In this document: positions 6,602 through 14,088 of the stretch, piece by piece
How the letters are laid out: every line of letters starts with the position of its first letter
Numbering within the stretch: the stretch's first letter is position 1
DNA from: an uncultured Methylococcaceae bacterium
GTDB lineage: Bacteria > Pseudomonadota > Gammaproteobacteria > Methylococcales > Methylomonadaceae
NCBI GenBank assembly: GCA_903945375.1
Contig: CAJAVP010000075.1
Span: 1-64,000 of the forward strand
Length of the DNA: 64,000 nucleotides
Reading direction: 5' to 3'
The notes under the pieces: generated by a model
Told to the model about the DNA's origin: nothing
Seen by the model: only the letters and a program-made list of their open reading frames with translations
Database searches by the model: none
Made by a program: the position numbers and the translations under genes

Positions 6602-7279
6602 ATGTCAAACAAAAAAATTAATCCACTCCATGAAAAGCTGGCGGCACTTTACCGGCTATCGCCAACAAATAGCAAGTTATCCCACTTAGTGACTGAGGCA
6701 AAAACGGCATTAGGCATTACTGCACCAAAGCGATTGACGGGCAGCGAACAACAGGCCATTTATGATTGGCACGTTGTGAAAACTATTTCACAGCCTGATA
6801 ATAGTCACATTGTGAAACATATTTCACAGGTTGATGATAACCAGAGTGTAGTAATAATTTCACAGCTTGAAGACAACCAAAGTGTGAAAACTATTTCACA
6901 ATCTGAAAGTGTAGAAATAATTTCACAATCTGATTTTGACAATCCAACCGTTACCGATTCAGTAACCGTTACCGATAGCGTGAAAACTATTTCACAGCCT
7001 GAAGATGTGAATATAATTTCACAGCTTGATGACTCAATCCGATTTGCTTTTTACTCAAACCACACTGGCACACGCAAACGTGAAGTTATCGCCTTAGAGA
7101 CATTTTTTGTGGAAGCCTTACTGTTGGCAACCGGCATTGATAAAACAGGTGTAGCAGCATGGATTCAAACCGCCATAGACAGCTTTACGGGCTTTAGTCA
7201 TCAAACCGGCATAACTAAACAGGTTAAATATTTAATAGTCCGTGAGTTAACGCACCAGCTTAAAATTAGCAAGAGGTAA
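6602..7279 (+). CDS. Repeat-bearing protein with RHH-like C-terminus (candidate self-site-binding replication/partition protein)
   Basis: 225 residues in three parts. Residues 1-57 form an N-terminal helical domain (LAALYRLSPTNSKLSHLVTE ... LTGSEQQAIYDW). Residues ~58-141 are a low-complexity linker with seven copies of V-x-x-I-S-Q. Residues ~158-225 (KREVIALETFFVEALLLATG ... ITKQVKYLIVRELTHQ) fit the strand-helix-helix pattern of ribbon-helix-helix proteins. Each V-x-x-I-S-Q is encoded by an 18-bp TGTGAA-N6-TTCACA-type palindrome, the same site found three times in front of the gene. RHH proteins bind inverted repeats as dimers or higher arrays, so binding to its own promoter and its own coding DNA is a natural hypothesis. 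The lambda O gene likewise carries origin iterons in its interdomain linker. The RHH call is by pattern, and function is inferred. The 7283 gene follows 3 bp after the stop. Confidence 0.65.
   Translation: MSNKKINPLHEKLAALYRLSPTNSKLSHLVTEAKTALGITAPKRLTGSEQQAIYDWHVVKTISQPDNSHIVKHISQVDDNQSVVIISQLEDNQSVKTISQSESVEIISQSDFDNPTVTDSVTVTDSVKTISQPEDVNIISQLDDSIRFAFYSNHTGTRKREVIALETFFVEALLLATGIDKTGVAAWIQTAIDSFTGFSHQTGITKQVKYLIVRELTHQLKISKR
6775..7023. repeat. Seven in-frame 18-bp palindromes inside the 6602 gene
   Basis: Sites start at 6775, 6811, 6847, 6883, 6910, 6979 and 7006 (intervals 36, 36, 36, 27, 69, 27). TTCACA is invariant in all seven and the left arm is mostly TGTGAA (variants TGTAGT, TGTAGA, CGTGAA). 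All are in one orientation and reading frame. The longest gap holds a different 18-bp-periodic repeat (ACCGTTACCGAT at 6948-6984). Reuse of the same ATT-TCA-CA codons each time points to selection on DNA, not just on protein. Confidence 0.9.
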
Positions 7280-7282
7280 GCA

Positions 7283-7669
7283 ATGACATTTATTAAAGGA
7301 CAATCAGGCAATCCCAAGGGAAAGCCCAAAGACAAAACACCCGCAACTCAATTTAGAAAAACGATTGTGCAGCACATGCCCGAGATAATAACGATGCTGG
7401 TAGAACAGGCCAAGGCGGGGGATGTGGCAGCCGCTAAGGTATTGCTGGAACGGGTTTGCCCAACGCTTAAACCAATGGCTACGCCGGTAAATATCCAGAT
7501 TGCTGGCACATTGGCACAACAGGGGGATGAGATTATCAGGGCAACCATGACGGGCAGCATCCCACCGGATATTGGGGCGCAGTTGATAACGGCATTGGCG
7601 GCACAGGCCAAGATTATTGAAATTGACGAACTGACACAAAGAATTGAAATATTGGAGGGTAAGAAATGA
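7283..7669 (+). CDS. DUF5681 domain protein
   Basis: A 128-residue protein starting FIKGQSGNPKGKPKDKTPAT, the glycine/lysine-rich signature of DUF5681. It is followed by a helical domain (FRKTIVQHMPEIITMLVEQA ... AAKVLLERVCPTLKPM) and a C-terminal coiled coil (ELTQRIEILEGKK). DUF5681 proteins are usually encoded next to phage small-terminase or packaging genes. Here it is one of the few phage-like genes in an element without structural genes. It could redirect a helper's packaging, as satellites do, but that is speculation. It lies 3 bp after the 6602 gene and overlaps the next gene by 4 bp. Confidence 0.75.
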   Translation: MTFIKGQSGNPKGKPKDKTPATQFRKTIVQHMPEIITMLVEQAKAGDVAAAKVLLERVCPTLKPMATPVNIQIAGTLAQQGDEIIRATMTGSIPPDIGAQLITALAAQAKIIEIDELTQRIEILEGKK

Positions 7670-7911
7670 GCGTTAAAACCCGGCTGGATAGACTGGAATC
7701 CTTAGTCACTGAAATTCTCGAACCAATAAAGGTAAATTGGTTTTGTGTCGTGCCTGGTCACATTGACGACCCAATAGGCTACACAGCTGACACTGGCGAG
7801 GTTGTTATGCGTAAGCCTGGTGAATCTATTAATGAACTGCAAGCGCGGAGTGGTGACTCTGTTGTCTGGGTTCCTGGTGAATGGCATTTATTCGAGCCGA
7901 TACTACCATGA
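7666..7911 (+). CDS. Small unknown protein, N-terminal coiled coil
   Basis: 81 residues. The start ATG overlaps the DUF5681 stop (ATGA). The opening MSVKTRLDRLESLVTEI is a short amphipathic coil, followed by a compact tryptophan-containing domain (VNWFCVVPGH ... SVVWVPGEWHLFEP). Its beginning resembles that of the next gene (MNIKLRVARLEVDAETM), so the two may be diverged tandem paralogues or share an oligomerisation motif. No recognised family. The tail overlaps the following gene by 4 bp. Confidence 0.5.
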   Translation: MSVKTRLDRLESLVTEILEPIKVNWFCVVPGHIDDPIGYTADTGEVVMRKPGESINELQARSGDSVVWVPGEWHLFEPILP

Positions 7912-8105
7912 ACATCAAGCTACGAGTTGCAAGGCTAGAGGTTGATGCAGAGACAATGCAAGGCGTACTTTATAGCGGTTTTGTGATGGTTGCCGAACAG
8001 GATAAAATACAGCACAACGCCCAAATGCTTAATAATGGCTATACGATGGAGGATTTAGGTAATGGTTTTACCGTTTGGAAGTCACCAACGGGTTCGATGT
8101 TATAA
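7908..8105 (+). CDS. Small unknown protein, related in N-terminus to its upstream neighbour
   Basis: 65 residues from the ATG at 7908, which overlaps the previous stop (ATGA). A start at 7881 would add nine residues but lies inside the upstream gene. It has the M-x-[IV]-K-x-R-[LV]-x-RLE opening shared with the 7666 gene, then FVMVAEQDKIQHNAQMLNNG and a short strand-rich end. No recognised family. It belongs to the co-translated DUF5681 cluster. Confidence 0.5.
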   Translation: MNIKLRVARLEVDAETMQGVLYSGFVMVAEQDKIQHNAQMLNNGYTMEDLGNGFTVWKSPTGSML

Positions 8106-8134
8106 TGTAACAAGTCAATTATAGAGGCTTGGCA

Positions 8135-8353
8135 ATGGATGAATTAATAGACGTTATTGGCTACCCGGCAGCCAGTCTACTATGTGCAGCATATTCAGGC
8201 TGTACGCTGTACATTCCTACACAAAAGAGACTCAAACTCGCGGCACGTAATCGGTTGATAAAAGCCGATAGATTAGCCGGGATGTTGCTTAATGATTTAG
8301 CTCTTAAATACCAGCTAACGACACGGCGTATTATTTCAATCTGTAAAAATTAA
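8135..8353 (+). CDS. Mor-like transcription activator (short)
   Basis: 72 residues from the ATG at 8135, which has AGAGG (8123-8127) 7 bp upstream; a TTG at 8129 is less likely. The pattern CTLYIPTQKRLKLAARNRLI ... LNDLALKYQLTTRRIISI matches the C-terminal dimer/helix-turn-helix region of the Mu Mor family, which activates middle or late phage promoters. It is much shorter than Mu Mor (129 residues) and lacks most of the N-terminal dimerisation part, so the classification is by HTH only. As the last gene before the terminator, it may link the element to a helper phage's late expression. Confidence 0.6.
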   Translation: MDELIDVIGYPAASLLCAAYSGCTLYIPTQKRLKLAARNRLIKADRLAGMLLNDLALKYQLTTRRIISICKN

Positions 8354-8379
8354 AACCTGAGCCTTAAAAACGAATTAAC

Positions 8380-8402
8380 AGCCGGGTAACACCGGTTTTT
8401 TT
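8380..8402 (+). terminator. Terminator closing the island's gene cluster
   Basis: AGCCGG/CCGGTT arms (8380-8385 with 8392-8397) around GTAACA, followed by a T-run to 8402. It lies 27 bp after the Mor-like gene. Confidence 0.65.
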
Positions 8403-8456
8403 GTGCCTGAAATTACTGGCAAGTGTTGCGAGTGTTTATGGGGTTTTATTTTGAAG

Positions 8457-8474
8457 TGCGCCATGAGTGCGCCA
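8457..8474. promoter_or_regulatory. Right paired arm-type integrase sites (TGCGCCA x2)
   Basis: TGCGCCA at 8457 and 8468, 11 bp apart and separated by TGAG, 40 bp inside attR. They match the pair at 701/712 in sequence, spacing and orientation. Confidence 0.65.
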
Positions 8475-8491
8475 TAAGAATTTTTAGGCAT

Positions 8492-8516
8492 AAAAAAATC
8501 CCTACATTTTCATGTA
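8492..8516 (-). terminator. Island-supplied replacement terminator for tRNA-Lys
   Basis: On the minus strand TACAT-GAAA-ATGTA is followed by GGGA and seven T's (A8492-A8498 on the plus strand). The stem is short but can be extended by two G-U/G-C pairs. It stands where the original terminator (496-528) was before integration. Confidence 0.5.
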
Positions 8517-8578
8517 AGCCTTTGATTTTATTGGTGGGGTGTTAGGGACTCGAACCCTAGACCTATGGATTAAGAGTC
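8515..8578. repeat. attR: 64-bp direct repeat within the functional tRNA-Lys
   Basis: Identical to 521-584. It provides the 3' half of the intact tRNA-Lys gene plus 17 bp of flank, so integration leaves the tRNA functional. Confidence 0.95.
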
Positions 8579-8607
8579 CACTGCTCTACCAACTGAGCTA
8601 ACACCCC
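8532..8607 (-). tRNA. tRNA-Lys (anticodon CTT)
   Basis: A 76-nt cloverleaf including encoded CCA (8532-8534). The acceptor stem GGGGTGT pairs with ACACCCC and the D-loop is AGCTCAGTTGGTAGAGC. The anticodon loop CTCTTAA places CTT as anticodon, and the T-arm contains GGTTCGAGTCC. It is the integration target of the island: the 3' 47 nt lie in the 64-bp repeat. The 5' portion from 8579 to 8607 is host sequence. Confidence 0.97.
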
Positions 8608-8655
8608 ATCATTTGGAGATATTGTAATTTATTACGGCTCTCAAGTATATGAAAG

Positions 8656-9528
8656 TTAATCTCTTAGATTGCTCATTTCTTCTACAAGTAGCCTTATTTT
8701 GCTTTGGATGATGCGGGTGTTTTCTGGTCCCATGCGTAGCATTTGTTTTTTTACCGCATTTAATGATTCTAACTGTTGATCATCATATTGGTAGTGTGCG
8801 CCGTTTTTGACCACAACGAGAGGTTCTTCAATAATCGGCGCGGTGAGTATTTCGGCAGCGGCTTTTATGAATAAATCGTCTAGTGTGTATTCAGGCGGGT
8901 AGCTAAATGTGGTGTAGACTTGATCAATTAAGGGTTTAAGTTTTCGATAATTCGCCCACATTACCGAAGCGTCTATTGCATTGATGGCTTGCGCTAGTTT
9001 GTTGTAACGCTGATAACTTTGTTCGGCAATGACCGTGTGATCTTGATGCGACTCAACGGCAAAAGGCGCGTCGGGTTTAAGAAAATCCATGTGTTTAACC
9101 AATCTTAAGCCTTGTGAAAAATCATTAATAATTTGTAAATAGCTTTTTATGATTTGACCATTTTGTAGCCACTGCGCAAGTCCTGGCGCACTTTGCAAAA
9201 TGATATCTCTAGCAAACTCATCACTGCTGTCCAGATTAGGTAATGTTGGTTGATGAGTCAGGCTTGGTAGGTTTTCAAGTGGCTCAGATTCAGTCAGCAT
9301 GGGCTGCACATTCATGTTAGGGCTTTGATCGGGTATCACTAAACTCTGTATTTCAGTGTTAGGTTTGGACTTTTCCTCAAGCAAATAGCGACCTGCAAAA
9401 AAACCACCGACTGCGGCAATGAGTATCAGAAAGAGTGCTGAAAGATACGGCATTCCTTCTTTAATTTTGTTGCTTTTCGGAGAGTAACGCCCTGACTGTC
9501 TAGCTTTTGTTCGATCGTATCGACTCAT
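8656..9528 (-). CDS. DUF3014 membrane-anchored protein
   Basis: 290 residues. A basic N-terminus (RYDRTKARQSGRYSPKSNK) is followed by one transmembrane helix (about 30-50, ALFLILIAAVGGFFAGRYLL). A proline-rich spacer leads into a periplasmic DUF3014 domain, about residues 105-285. That domain carries typical text such as YQRYNKLAQAINAIDASVMW and the tail KKQMLRMGPENTRIIQSKIR. The function of the family is unknown. It follows cmoB by 21 bp on the same strand, so the two are probably co-transcribed, and the tRNA-Lys gene lies just downstream. Confidence 0.8.
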   Translation of the reverse strand: MSRYDRTKARQSGRYSPKSNKIKEGMPYLSALFLILIAAVGGFFAGRYLLEEKSKPNTEIQSLVIPDQSPNMNVQPMLTESEPLENLPSLTHQPTLPNLDSSDEFARDIILQSAPGLAQWLQNGQIIKSYLQIINDFSQGLRLVKHMDFLKPDAPFAVESHQDHTVIAEQSYQRYNKLAQAINAIDASVMWANYRKLKPLIDQVYTTFSYPPEYTLDDLFIKAAAEILTAPIIEEPLVVVKNGAHYQYDDQQLESLNAVKKQMLRMGPENTRIIQSKIRLLVEEMSNLRD

Positions 9529-9549
9529 GTTTTATAACCTGTCGCTAAA

Positions 9550-10524
9550 TTATGCGCTATTGGCGATAACAATAGCCCGTTTAGGTGCTGGCAAGCCTTC
9601 ACAAGTTAAGCGGGGATTGTTTTTATCAAGAAAATTATTAAGCGAATGAAACGGCATCCATTCGGTGCTCCGTTGTTCAGCAATACTTGTTGTATTGATA
9701 TCAACAACGCGTATATCACTAAAGCCACAGCGCGCCATCCAACGGATTAACGTGGCACAACTGGGTAAAAACCAAACATTACGCATATTGGCATAACGAT
9801 CTTCCGGCATCAGCACTTGCCCTAGCTCTCCGTCAATAACCAAGGTTTCTAAAACTAACTCACCCCCGGGTCTTAAACAATCCCGCAATGCCAGTAAATG
9901 ATCAATGGGGGAGCGACGATGATACAAGACACCCATCGAGAATACGGTATCAAAAATTTTCAGAGAACTAGGAATATCCTCCAACGCGAAGGGCAAGACA
10001 AAAACCGCAGTTTCGCCATAAAGTTTGCGTATGGCGTGAAACTGCATGACATTGAGTAACATAGGATCGATGCCAATAACCATCTTTGCACCTGCACCCA
10101 GCATTCGCCAGCAGTGGTAGCCATTGCCGCAACCCACATCCAAAACCATTCGATTCGTCAGCGGAGTAATGTGCTGCTTTAGACGATCCCATTTCCAATC
10201 TGAACGCCACTCGGTATCAATTGAAATACCAAATAGGTCATAAGGCCCTTTGCGCCAAGGACGTAACTGTTTGAGTTGATTTTCAAGAACGGCGCTCTGA
10301 TTGTCAGTGATATCACTGGCGCTGCCAATTGTTATCGCCCCACAATCTAACTGCCGAAGGCGGGGATTTACATCAGGTAGTTTGTCAACGGCAGCTTGCC
10401 AGCGCGTCAAGTCACCGTGCTTATTAAGATCGAGGGCTTGACCAATGCCTTCTGGTAATATTTCAGCCCAACTCTGTGCTTGAGCCGCTTGAAGCGTGAG
10501 GTATAAAGGTTTGTAGTCAATCAC
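9550..10524 (-). CDS. cmoB: tRNA U34 carboxymethyltransferase CmoB
   Basis: CmoB transfers the carboxymethyl group of carboxy-S-adenosylmethionine to 5-hydroxyuridine-34, making uridine-5-oxyacetic acid in tRNAs that read wobble codons. The 324-residue length matches the family. The SAM-binding motif is VLDVGCGNGYHCWRM with downstream IGIDPMLL. The substrate-region motifs DLFGISIDTEWRSDWKW and MGVLYHRRSP are characteristic. The frame opens with GTG at 10524 (MIDYKPLYL). The usual partner cmoA is not in this window. Confidence 0.93.
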   Translation of the reverse strand: MIDYKPLYLTLQAAQAQSWAEILPEGIGQALDLNKHGDLTRWQAAVDKLPDVNPRLRQLDCGAITIGSASDITDNQSAVLENQLKQLRPWRKGPYDLFGISIDTEWRSDWKWDRLKQHITPLTNRMVLDVGCGNGYHCWRMLGAGAKMVIGIDPMLLNVMQFHAIRKLYGETAVFVLPFALEDIPSSLKIFDTVFSMGVLYHRRSPIDHLLALRDCLRPGGELVLETLVIDGELGQVLMPEDRYANMRNVWFLPSCATLIRWMARCGFSDIRVVDINTTSIAEQRSTEWMPFHSLNNFLDKNNPRLTCEGLPAPKRAIVIANSA

Positions 10525-10615
10525 AGCGTAAAGGCTTTGTGTTGGAGGTTTTGCCGTGTTTATTCACTCCAGTTTATGTCACCACTTAAAAACGGAGTGC
10601 TAATGGCGTTTTAAG

Positions 10616-11260
10616 TTATGAATGGTTACTAGGCTTTGCGGCCAGCGCTTCCGCATTACGTTTGCTAAGACTGTCAATGACCGCGTTCAACGAGCCTTTG
10701 GTTTGTACTTCATTGCTGAAAGTGGTGCGATAGTTGGTTACTAAGCTGACGCCCTCGATCATAATATCGTAGGCTTTCCATTCGCCATCATGTAGAACCA
10801 TGCGGTAGTCAACGGCAATGGGCTGAATGCCGGGTTGCAATACTTGGGTTTTGACGACAACTTTAGTGGCATCGGCTTCCATTTCCAATGGCAAGAAACG
10901 AACCGTCCATTCTTTAAATTCGACAAACGCTCGCGAATAGGTTCGGACTAACAAGGTTTGAAATTCTTGCTTAAAACGTTCGCGCTCATCATAACTTGCC
11001 GTTTTCCAAAGCTTACCTAAAACAAGTGCGGCAATGCGATCGAAGTCTGTGTGTGGATAAATAACCTCTCTAACATACTCGGTGATTTTAGAAAAGTCTT
11101 TGGTAAACGACTTGTCTTGCAGCTTTTTCTGTAATTGCGTCGAAGCTATTTCAATGGCATGTTGTGGGGGCAGTAAGTTTTCTGCTTGCGCCGACGCGAA
11201 GGGCAATAAACTCAACAGGAATGCAAGTAAACCAATTAGGGTAAAGCGACTAACGTTCAT
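10616..11260 (-). CDS. mlaC: Phospholipid-binding protein MlaC (Ttg2D family)
   Basis: MlaC shuttles phospholipids through the periplasm between the outer-membrane MlaA complex and the inner-membrane MlaFEDB transporter. I start it at 11260 (MNVSRFTLIG), 15 codons inside the longest frame, because GAGGA lies five bases upstream and the signal peptide (LLAFLLSLLPFASAQA) then begins at the N-terminus. The mature part has the family text DFDRIAALVLGKLWKTASYD and KAYDIMIEGVSLVTNYRTTF. It is orphaned here: mlaFEDB are not adjacent, unlike the usual mlaFEDCB arrangement. Confidence 0.88.
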   Translation of the reverse strand: MNVSRFTLIGLLAFLLSLLPFASAQAENLLPPQHAIEIASTQLQKKLQDKSFTKDFSKITEYVREVIYPHTDFDRIAALVLGKLWKTASYDERERFKQEFQTLLVRTYSRAFVEFKEWTVRFLPLEMEADATKVVVKTQVLQPGIQPIAVDYRMVLHDGEWKAYDIMIEGVSLVTNYRTTFSNEVQTKGSLNAVIDSLSKRNAEALAAKPSNHS

Positions 11261-11492
11261 AAATTCCTCTAAAATGCGACAGTGTAATGTGTAGTGATTT
11301 TGCAAAAAGCTTTTTGATCTAGATGTTTTGTTGTAGTTTTATCCAACCTGATACGAAATTGACCTGAGCAGTAAGGCATTAACTGGGTAGTAAACTTTCA
11401 TAAATCGCCTTAGCTTTTTGAGGTATCGGTAGTGTACACTGATACAGTATTTTTTAACTTTCTAAGGTCGTTATGACCTGTTCCAGACCTGA

Positions 11493-12527
<1,035 letters not shown>

Positions 12528-12581
12528 TGATTCAAGTCGCAACATCTAAAAATAACAATAATAAAATGAGGAGAGTACATC

Positions 12582-12911
12582 ATGAATCTTGATAATAAAT
12601 TTACCGCCCTTCAGCTGGCGATTATTAATGACCAAGCCGCCCTATACACATGCGCTTGTCCAGTGCATATCAGTCTTCAAATAACCAACTTACGCAAATT
12701 ATTCGATTATCAAAAAATGTGCATGGCCATGGAAGATTCCTCTGAAAACACACTAGAACATCAAGTCCACCAACGCATTGCCGAAGTGACCAAACAAGCC
12801 CATCAACTCATGGAGCAGTGTCTGGATGAAATTTTAGAGCTAGAAGGCTGGGATAAAACTAAGCTAGAAATGCCAACCACCACAAGACGCAAACGCATCA
12901 CCACTCAATAG
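12582..12911 (+). CDS. Unknown 109-residue cytoplasmic protein
   Basis: Not recognised. It begins 54 bp after hemB with GAGGAG as ribosome site, so it may be co-transcribed with it. Mostly helical, it has a central CACPVHISLQITNLRKLFDY, an acidic middle and a basic tail (TTTRRKRITTQ). There are three cysteines in the first half (two as C-x-C, CAC) and no membrane segment. A regulatory or adaptor function is possible, but nothing in the sequence decides it. Confidence 0.7.
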   Translation: MNLDNKFTALQLAIINDQAALYTCACPVHISLQITNLRKLFDYQKMCMAMEDSSENTLEHQVHQRIAEVTKQAHQLMEQCLDEILELEGWDKTKLEMPTTTRRKRITTQ

Positions 12912-13100
12912 AAAGGCGTGGTGGGCAAAACAGCCTGCCTACCCGAACAGAATGTCATTTTTTTGTTGTTTGTCATTGTCAAATTTCCGACTCATTAATA
13001 CGAGCTATTGTAATCTATTGATATTAAATGAATATTTTATTTGGCATGGTATTCGCATGGATTGTTGTAACCACAGCATCAATCTCATGGAGAAACGACC

Positions 13101-13985
13101 GTGCAAAAAACATCAAGCAGATTAGCCGTTGTTAACAATAGTACGTTTGAAGCCGCAAAAGTTGTCAACTTGCATCACTACGATATCAGCAGTGCCTTGC
13201 AAACTAGCTTAGAGTTTACGGAGTTAATCGCCATTTTTAACAGCAAAATCGAAGCGTTAATTCCACACTCTGCCTACACTTACACGAATAAGGAATTCGA
13301 TTTAGAAATCAAAGTTGGGGTTTTTAGTAAACATTCGTGTAGCTACAAGCTTAAGGTAGAAAATCAGTCATTGGGCGAATTGATGCTTATGCGTAACAGT
13401 CGGTTCTATGATGCGGAAATAAAATTGCTAGAAACCTTATTGTGCTGTCTGATTTATCCTTTAAGGAATGCAACGCTCTTTCAGCAGGCACGCAAAATGG
13501 CTTATACCGATCCATTAACGCAAATACATAATCGCGCGGCATTTCATGAATTTCTGTTACATGAAATTAGTTTAGCCTCACGCTATCAAAAAGCCCTAAC
13601 TATAATTTTTTTGGATATCGATCATTTCAAGCAAATTAATGATGATTACGGACACAGTTGGGGCGATTATGCGCTGACATCGGTGGCCAAAAACATAAAA
13701 TCGCATTTGCGTAGCGGTGATCGGGTCTTCCGGTTTGGTGGCGAGGAATTTGTTGTTTTGTTGAGCAATACGAATCTTGATGGCGCCTACCATCTAGCCG
13801 AAAGAATCCGAGAAACGATTGCCTCCCATGTGTTGGTATTCGATATGTCGGCAGTTAGAATGACAGCAAGCTTGGGGATTAGTCTTTTTCGAGATGACGA
13901 TAGTCCTGATAGTTTTGTTAAGCGAGCCGATAGTGCGATGTATGTCGCTAAAAAAAATGGTAGAAATCAAGTCGCCATTGCCTAA
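13101..13985 (+). CDS. Diguanylate cyclase with N-terminal sensory region
   Basis: 294 residues; makes c-di-GMP from two GTP. Residues ~20-125 form a GAF-like sensory region without recognisable ligand motif. The GGDEF domain spans about 135-290 and has the intact active site GGEEF at 213-217. An inhibitory I-site RSGD (204-207) sits exactly five residues before it, so product feedback is expected. There is no transmembrane segment, so it is probably cytoplasmic. It stands alone, with GGAGAAACG just before the start. It is one of several c-di-GMP genes in the window. Confidence 0.92.
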   Translation: MQKTSSRLAVVNNSTFEAAKVVNLHHYDISSALQTSLEFTELIAIFNSKIEALIPHSAYTYTNKEFDLEIKVGVFSKHSCSYKLKVENQSLGELMLMRNSRFYDAEIKLLETLLCCLIYPLRNATLFQQARKMAYTDPLTQIHNRAAFHEFLLHEISLASRYQKALTIIFLDIDHFKQINDDYGHSWGDYALTSVAKNIKSHLRSGDRVFRFGGEEFVVLLSNTNLDGAYHLAERIRETIASHVLVFDMSAVRMTASLGISLFRDDDSPDSFVKRADSAMYVAKKNGRNQVAIA

Positions 13986-14088
13986 ACTTGACGACTAAAT
14001 TAAGGTGTAACGCATACCAAAACAGAGGGTTATCGATGTTACACTTTTTTCCAGACTGCGCGTTATGTCGATCCCAAAAGCCATAGCG

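Larger units (their letters stand above)
521..8578. mobile_element. Integrated element in tRNA-Lys(CTT), about 8.0 kb (satellite/IME-like)
   Basis: The unit between identical 64-bp repeats is 7994 bp. It contains, all on the plus strand, a tyrosine integrase next to attL, an unknown protein overlapping it, small DNA-binding-like genes, a CHC2 zinc-finger protein, a Toprim-DUF3987 primase/ATPase, a repeat-bearing gene, a DUF5681 protein, two short related proteins and a Mor-like activator. No capsid, portal, terminase large subunit, relaxase, coupling protein or partition ATPase is seen. The element therefore probably depends on a helper phage or conjugative element for transfer. Its content (integrase plus primase/helicase plus iteron-like arrays) recalls P4-type satellites and phage-inducible islands, though it matches none that I can name. 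DUF5681 and Mor-like proteins are otherwise typical of phages. Confidence 0.9.

Noticed and set aside
6515-7023. The TGTGA...TCACA sites could be CRP sites
   Set aside because: The CRP consensus has six bases between TGTGA and TCACA; these have eight. Ten clustered sites, seven inside a coding region, is also not a CRP pattern.
4385-7023. CRISPR array
   Set aside because: Repeats are short (9-18 bp), in or beside coding frames, with irregular short intervals and no cas genes.
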